A stretch of 64,000 bases of DNA from Adineta ricciae (Eukaryota; Rotifera; Eurotatoria; Adinetida; Adinetidae): positions 186,001-250,000 of the forward strand of contig CAJNOJ010000084.1 in assembly GCA_905250025.1 (NCBI GenBank), read 5' to 3'. Below, in pieces: positions 58,257 through 64,000 of this stretch (position 1 is the first letter of the stretch; each line of letters starts with the position of its first letter). A program made the position numbers and the translations under genes. The notes beneath the pieces were generated by a model, which was not told the DNA's origin, ran no database searches, and worked only from the letters and a program-made list of their open reading frames with translations.

Positions 58257-59726
58257 ATGACGGACAACAGCAGCGCACCTGTTGATTTACGCATCAAGCG
58301 TAAACGCGTCGATGTTAATGAGGACAAATTACTAACAAAGAAAAAACTTCGTCATAATGATAATGAATTTCCATTAGATCTATCCGTCAAGCCATCTCAT
58401 TCTGCTGCACAATCGAACCCATCGACATTTTCACTCTATAATCCACCAAATGTATTATTCAATTCGTCTGCTCTACTCTACGACCTATTTTTAGCAAATC
58501 TCAATGCTTATTGTCAACAAAACGCAAAAACTGAACCATTATCGATACCGCCACCCTTAATACTATCCAAAACTAACGCCAAACAACAGCAACAAACAAG
58601 TTTGTCTGCTCGTCTGTTCAGAGAGAACTCTACTGCGAGCAAACACGAATCGTATGCTTGTTCATGCGGTGAACGATATTCGAACGTAGCCCAACTTGTC
58701 AGCCATCTGAAGATCACGAATCATCATGCGCAATTATCGTCTACACATGATGAAGTAGCCAAACTTGTGCGTGGGCAAGATATCTGGTTATCCCGCGATA
58801 CGAACCCCGCTAATCAAATTTTAAAATGTCTTCGCTGTTCACTGTCATTCGAAACTCTCCCCGATCTCACGGCGCATATGATGAAAACAAATCATTTTAC
58901 TCAACTTCTTCCGTCGTCACCGACTTCGTACTCGCATTCGCCTCCAAAACAACAGCAACATTCGCCAACAAAGTACAATTCACGCTCGACATGTCTCGTT
59001 TGTTCACAACAGTTTGCTCGCGAGGTCGATCTCGTCGATCATCTGCAGCGTCTACACCAGATACGCTTTAACTGTACAACATGTGGAATGTACTTCGAAA
59101 ATGAAAATCTTTACAAAGAACATCTATTAAAAGAAATGCATCATCGAAACGGCAAATCCAGTCGAAATCGAGATTATTTCATTCAACAATGTCGAACGTT
59201 ACAGAAACGTCCACTAAGCGAAACAAAGTAAGTTGAAAGCAATTGAGATACCTCAACTAGATTTTGATTTAGATCAGAACAGCCAAAGTCTCGTTCATCA
59301 ATCGACCGAGAAGTTGAACGTCTGACATCGGATTTAGTCGATCGTGTTGCAGCGGCAGATGAACTCCCGTCGTCGTCGTTGCCGTCATCATCATCATCAT
59401 CGACGACTGGAAATGCTCTGTCACTTTTACAAAATTTCGTGATTCAACAAACGCCGTCGATTGCGACATTCAGCCCACGCACACAAACCGATTTAAATAA
59501 TAACTGTGACGATGAAAATAGTAATCAGAGTACCGCCAATTCATTGGTGTCAAATGAAATCAATGTGAAGGATGATCCATTAGCATCATTGGAAAAGATG
59601 CTGGCGTGCTCAACAAATTCAATCGAATTACCTTCGTCATCAATCAACAATAATGGAACTAAAAGAAGAAAATTTGATAAATATCGATTATTTGCAGAGA
59701 AAATGCTCCGATCAACTTTATCCTAG
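58257..59726 (+). CDS. Teashirt/TSHZ-like C2H2 zinc-finger transcription factor
   Basis: Two exons (58257-59227 and 59273-59726), 474 residues. Near the N-terminus are two CtBP-binding-type motifs: APVDLRIK and FPLDLSVKPS. Four C2H2 fingers follow: YACSCGERYSNVAQLVSHLK (only one residue between the Cys pair), KCLRCSLSFETLPDLTAHMM, TCLVCSQQFAREVDLVDHLQ and FNCTTCGMYFENENLYKEHL. The segment LVRGQDIWLSRDTNPANQIL before finger 2 and the finger's HMMKTNHF end are hallmarks of Teashirt proteins. The C-terminal exon is Ser-rich with EVERLTSDLVDRVAAADEL and a basic KRRKFDKYRLFAEKMLR end. It probably acts as a repressor through CtBP. Vertebrate TSHZ homeobox is absent, as in fly Teashirt. Confidence 0.83.
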
Positions 59727-60028
59727 ATCTTCTAGTTTTGTTTTGTGTTTTATTGCCTTATATAAATCAATTATCTTGTCTGCTATGTATATCTGATTAA
59801 TCAATCTCGAATTTGAACTATTGTTAGTGCCTGTTTGGAGATTAATCCTTTAGAGTTGATAAATTTCAACCTACAAGAATTCCCGTCGTATATGTCAGGT
59901 TTTAGTATTAAGAGAATGACGACACGTTTTCTTTCTTTACATAGTTTAGTTATGGTTGAGTGACAAATGGCTCCGTTTTTAAAAAGCAAACTAAATGTTA
60001 TATAAATATCGAAAAATAAATTCATCAT
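59727..60028. other. convergent spacer, Teashirt-like and EFHB
   Basis: 302 bp between two convergent stops. The ORF 59801-60028 has no support. Confidence 0.45.
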
Positions 60029-61778
60029 TTAAGCATAGACAACTTCAAACTTTCCCAATGAGCGATTTTTATCATCGAGCGCTTTTTTGAATGTTGCGAC
60101 ACTGACTTGTCCGTACTGATTCGTAGCAGCTGCAGTTGTCCAAGCGTAGACGAAATCTTCGCCGGACACATAGACGTTGGCATTAGCAAATAAATCCCGG
60201 ATTTCTTCCATAGTTCTTGGAATTAATAAATCATCTTCTGTTAAACCACGATCACTCCAAACCGACGGTGATAACAGAGCACCGACGATTGTATTCGCTC
60301 CAATGGGTGCTCGGTTTCTAAGGCTTGGCGTCCCCATTACATACTGATCGTTGACTGGAAGCGATGGTAAACCATATTGACGTTTAACCACAGGTTCGAG
60401 ACGGAAAGGTGCTTCGTTGATTTTATCGTAACTTGTCTTCCAACCATCGGGTACCATTTCGTCAATTTGTGAAACGAGCTTTCGTGGATAATATTTTCCA
60501 TCTGAACCTTCAATAAGATCAGCGACGTTCAGAATCGGTCGACCTTGATTATCTTTGATTGTACCAATAAAATTTGTTGTGTTGTTTCTCTTCTTCTCTT
60601 CGTCGATGAATTGTTCAAGACCACTAGCGTGTCCTGTGCGATAGCAGAGAAAGTTACTAAATTCAAGAAAATTCAATCGTCCATCACGATCCTGATCACA
60701 TTGTTGCATGAGAGCATCGATGACTCCATCGGAAACTCGAAGATTAAAATTTCTTCCGATCGTATTGGTTAACTCTTGAACTGAGATAAGACCGTCTTGA
60801 TTTGTATCATAATATTGAAACGCTTGTAACTGAGTTTTGAATGTTTGCATATGAAGTGAACATAACTGAGTGCGTAATTTTGATATCGCAGCTTGAGATT
60901 TTTGATCAAATGCAGCTGGAACATTCATACGTTGATGAATTATTTCACCTGCTGATAGACGATCCGATGTAGACGTTAAACCAAAACGATGGTCGATTGG
61001 TAAACCAGTCTCGGCAAGAAAACGACGTGTGCGTATGACTGCATTGTCACTACGCGATTCATCGAATTCATTGACAATATCCGAAACAACTGGTGTCGTA
61101 TGATGCGAACGATTCCATATTAATGCTTCACGAGCATGTCGACCATCAGCATATACTGGTGTCGGAACGCCATGGGTCAGTCTACGAATCGATTCACTAT
61201 TTTGATAATTACGATCAACTTGTTCACCTGGTTCGTAATCTTTGTGACTAAAGACGTACCTGAAAATGGCAGAGAATGAAATCGAAGATATTTTTTAGCG
61301 GTATAGTTTACATGCTTCGTGGTTGTTCGTAATCGAATTCGATTTCTGCATGGGATTTCGCTGGATTGACAATATCACCTGCTCTCTCACTCGACGCTGT
61401 CGGCATTCCAAATGTCGTTTTATATCGATCGACAGTCGATGGCAACAATTTTTCTTGCTTCAGTCTTTGTCTATTTCTTTCGTAGACAAGTTCATTTAGA
61501 TTAAACAAGCGGTTTTCGAAATTTGTAATTGGTTTTGGATTGATGATTTCACCGTTTTTCTCGTTACCGATGTTGCCGACATCGCCGTGTGTTTTCTCGC
61601 GATGCGTTGGATCATAGGCACGTCCGGGGTGCACGCGGGGTTGTGCGACATTGGGCGATGTGTAATTTCGATAACGCTGTACAACTTCCGGCGTAGAGGA
61701 TTCAACCGGTTTGTCCGTTAAAACTTCCCAAAGTTGATCATGTGTTAAAGCTTGTTTTACTGTAGCTGCCATTGACAA
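60029..61778 (-). CDS. EFHB: EF-hand domain protein EFHB (ciliary microtubule inner protein)
   Basis: EFHB/CFAP21 binds inside doublet microtubules of cilia and flagella in this family. Two exons (61778-61312 and 61259-60029) encode 565 residues, shorter at the N-terminus than the human protein. N-terminal conserved segments include VAQPRVHPGRAYDPTHREKT and SERAGDIVNPAKSHAEIEFD. Exon 2 has RRLTHGVPTPVYADGRHARE, SDIVNEFDESRSDNAVIRTR and LSAGEIIHQRMNVPA. Two canonical EF-hands follow: YYDTNQDGLISVQELTNTIG and QCDQDRDGRLNFLEFSNFLC, both with full calcium-ligand sets. The C-terminal region has LPSLPVNDQYVMGTPSLRNR. Start at 61778 (MSMAAT) or two codons later. Confidence 0.9.
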
Positions 61779-63783
61779 AAAAAAAGAATTGGTGTGTTAT
61801 GTTTGTTGCTTGCAACTTCTCTCGACAATCTGTGTTTGTTCGGATGCCAAGCAACGATAAACGAACGAACGAACGAAGAACAGCTTTGTCTTTTTTTCCT
61901 TTTTTCTTTCTTTTTTGTATTCTCAATCAGTAGGATACTTGTAAAGTTGATATTTTGTTCTTTATTTTCAATACGATGCATAACTATAGTAATTGAAACA
62001 TTTCATTTATTCCTTGTTTTTCAACTTGTGTCGATTTCTTACCAGTCAGAATAACAAACAAAGTTAGAATGATTGATTGCTCATTCTGTCAATCATCGTT
62101 ACACAGTTGTTTAGAAACGCACAAGTTTGAACAAAGGAAAGAGAAAAATCAGAATGTAGACATGCGGATAAACTTTATTCGATTGTAGATCTTTTCCCAA
62201 GTCACAACTAGAAGGATAAAGAATTATTGCTCTCTCTCTCATATGTCGAACAAAAAGCGCTATATCCTTAAAGAAACATTTTCATCCTATCGCACGAGAA
62301 AAAACGATCCCGAACCGTCCATTAGTAGTACTTATTCTATTACGTATTTTGCCATAATCGAGTCAAATCTGCCAACCTTGAAGGACAGTAGTTGCTGTAG
62401 TAGAGATATATTCAAGCGAGCACTGATCAATATAGCAACACAATTTATGACAAAAACCAACGTTACTGATTGGACATCTGTCTAGTGGAGTTTTAATCCA
62501 CATGAAATCGTATCCATACATGTTCCGTTCGACACTTCCTTCATCATAAATGAGCTAATCAATATAGAACAGGGATAAAAGTATTATGTAGGCAAACTCT
62601 CATATTTTGACAGTGTTGTATATTAAAGAATAAGCTCAATATTGTAGAATAAAGATGATATACATCTGTGAGGATAGTGATAACGTCTGTCAACATGTAT
62701 TAGAATGAGTTCGATGATTTATACGATGTAAAAAGTTTAGGAATATTGACGTCTTCGTCGCATGTCTTTTGAAATGAGATCAAAGATATCAGTTTGTATT
62801 CTAAAGTTTCTACGTGGGAAAGAATTAGCATGAGCAGTTGTGCAAATTGCCTAATAAATGTTGATTGGCCATCACGCCGACGTCGCCACGTTTGATGGTC
62901 GCAATCATGCTTTGTCGCCATGTTTTTCTCTGACTGAATCTGTTTGATCATTTACTTCCTTTCTTCGACAAACAATAACAATCCATCTGTTCAAATTTGT
63001 TCGTTTACAAATAGAACCTTTCTATCAGCCGTTGATCGGATCTATTTTCTGTCTAAACGGACAACTTTGTACATCAAATACTCTTCTCTTATATCCATTG
63101 TAACATCGACTCAACAATATATTGCTTGATTACGTAAAAAAAGATCCATTTTCTTTCATTGCATTACAATGACTGTATAGCGCACGGCATATCCCCCAAA
63201 GGCTAATAATGTCATTGTGGCGGATAACAATCGATTGTTGAAGCGCACACGGACATAGTTTCTTGGTCGACTTCCAAGCAGAAATATGAACGATGCTAGC
63301 TAGTCAAGCAATTATTTTGCTCTCATTGATCATTCAACCATTCGTTTGTTACATTGATTGTATGACGTATTTGCACGAAAATAATTATTCACCTGTCTAG
63401 GTTTATAGAGAAGAGAGAAACTTGAAAATTATGTTCGTATTTGAATAACAAAACTGTATAAACTTTGAATGTCTAATGAACTTCGGCGTATGAATTGATT
63501 AGAAAGAAATCATTTTTCCCTCGCTTTTTATTTATGTTTTCTATTCACATCATTGACAAAGATGTAATCACTGGAATATAGAACAAAGGCAATACAGAGA
63601 TAGAGAGTAAGAGGACGCTCTTCCGCTTCTCTCCCTCCTGCTAACACTTCTATATACAATACACACATCTGCTTACTGATTTTACTCATGGAACTTTANT
63701 GATTTCAGTAGAAGAAATGTCACGAAATAATTTCGATAATTTCTGACGTAATCGTTATGATTTGTTTTTCATTTATTATTTAG
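61779..63783. other. intergenic region or first intron of the MTSS1-like gene
   Basis: About 2 kb. ORFs 61738-62054 (both strands), 62243-62485 and 62700-63129 show no motif. The first I-BAR exon of the gene at 63784 should lie in or beyond this interval but was not recognised. One ambiguous base occurs near 63700. Confidence 0.4.
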
Positions 63784-64000
63784 ATCGACTATCGTCACTG
63801 TTAGTCTGTTCCTCGATGCATTTCAACGCATTGCTGATCTAGCGACGAATACGAAAGGAGCAACGCGAGATATTGGTACAGCTTTAACACGGTTAATTCT
63901 ACGTCATAAATCGATCGAACAAAAGTTAAAATATTTCACCAACGCTCTAGTTGAATCATTTGTTCAGCCGTTGAGCGAATGCGTGGAAGACTGGAAAAAA
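63784..64000 (+). CDS. MTSS1-like I-BAR (IMD) domain protein, partial exon
   Basis: An exon opening after the acceptor TTATTTAG reads STIVTVSLFLDAFQRIADLA, TNTKGATRDIGTALTRLILR, HKSIEQKLKYFTNALVESFV and QPLSECVEDWKK up to the window edge. This matches the IMD/I-BAR domain of MTSS1 (missing-in-metastasis), helix 2 onward, which bends membranes outward and binds actin in protrusions. The MTSS1 form TNTRGGTREIGSALTRM is closer than IRSp53. Both ends of the gene are outside what I can see. Confidence 0.85.

Noticed and set aside
61738-62054. ORFs on both strands upstream of EFHB
   Set aside because: They overlap the EFHB 5' region and are Lys/Phe-rich with no motif.
1-64000. Mobile elements, LTR or virus-like elements, CRISPR arrays
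   Set aside because: No reverse transcriptase, transposase, integrase, capsid or envelope motif, no long terminal repeats, and no regularly spaced repeats were found; the only repeats are microsatellites.
1-64000. tRNA genes
   Set aside because: GGTTCGA-type B-box strings seen (for example at 16274 and 60392) lie in coding sequence or lack a matching A box and cloverleaf.

Overview
This is a gene-dense, AT-rich invertebrate nuclear sequence. Most introns are only about 35-75 nt with GT..AG ends. The gene set mixes ordinary metazoan genes with proteins of bacterial type. Several tightly spaced co-oriented pairs have a splice acceptor just before the downstream ATG, which suggests spliced-leader trans-splicing. 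Taken together I infer a bdelloid rotifer or close relative. This is an inference; no marker gene proves the species. I found no intact or fossil mobile element, CRISPR array or tRNA. One complete 5S rRNA gene is present.

Layout. 1-9.0 kb (minus strand): the 5' part of a furin/kexin-type proprotein convertase (runs off the left edge), calpain-7, mitochondrial COQ2, and a conserved SnoaL/NTF2-like protein. 11.1-12.0 kb (minus): a TIS11/ZFP36 CCCH zinc-finger protein. 14.1-18.3 kb: a Methuselah-like family-B GPCR (plus), then a rhodopsin-family GPCR (minus). 18.8 kb: 5S rRNA. 19.0-22.5 kb (minus): a six-TM protein made of three helix-pair repeats, glutaryl-CoA dehydrogenase, and a TMEM234 homologue. 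23.8-25.7 kb: a mitochondrial phosphate carrier (plus) and a YbaY-like domain protein of bacterial type (minus). 27.0-29.1 kb: a purine-degradation cluster of CDA-type guanine deaminase (plus), 5-hydroxyisourate hydrolase (minus) and uricase (minus). 30.3-31.9 kb: a BNIP2/Prune2-like BCH-domain protein. 32.5-35.9 kb (plus): two small single-pass membrane proteins and a polyQ protein of unknown function. 35.9-42.5 kb (minus): one very large acidic, disordered protein with DPF/DPW endocytic-type motifs. 43.2-47.7 kb (minus): GEMIN8, a ceramide-phosphoethanolamine-synthase-like enzyme, and Rpn13/ADRM1. 48.3-52.1 kb: APLF (minus) head to head with HPF1 (plus), followed by a degenerate 14-3-3-like protein (minus) whose stop codon interlocks with that of HPF1. 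52.3-59.7 kb (plus): a Sox HMG factor, a single-exon RRM protein and a Teashirt-like zinc-finger factor. 60.0-61.8 kb (minus): EFHB. 63.8 kb to the right edge (plus): the start of an MTSS1-type I-BAR domain.

Genes that may work together. Guanine deaminase, uricase and HIU hydrolase are steps of one purine-breakdown route and sit within 2.2 kb. APLF and HPF1 both act in ADP-ribose signalling at DNA breaks, both carry PBZ zinc fingers here, and share a 232-bp divergent promoter region. TMEM234-GCDH, uricase-HIUase and CPES-GEMIN8 look like two-gene operons resolved by trans-splicing. Exon boundaries were joined by eye using reading phase and family similarity, so boundaries are good for most genes but not confirmed by transcripts.
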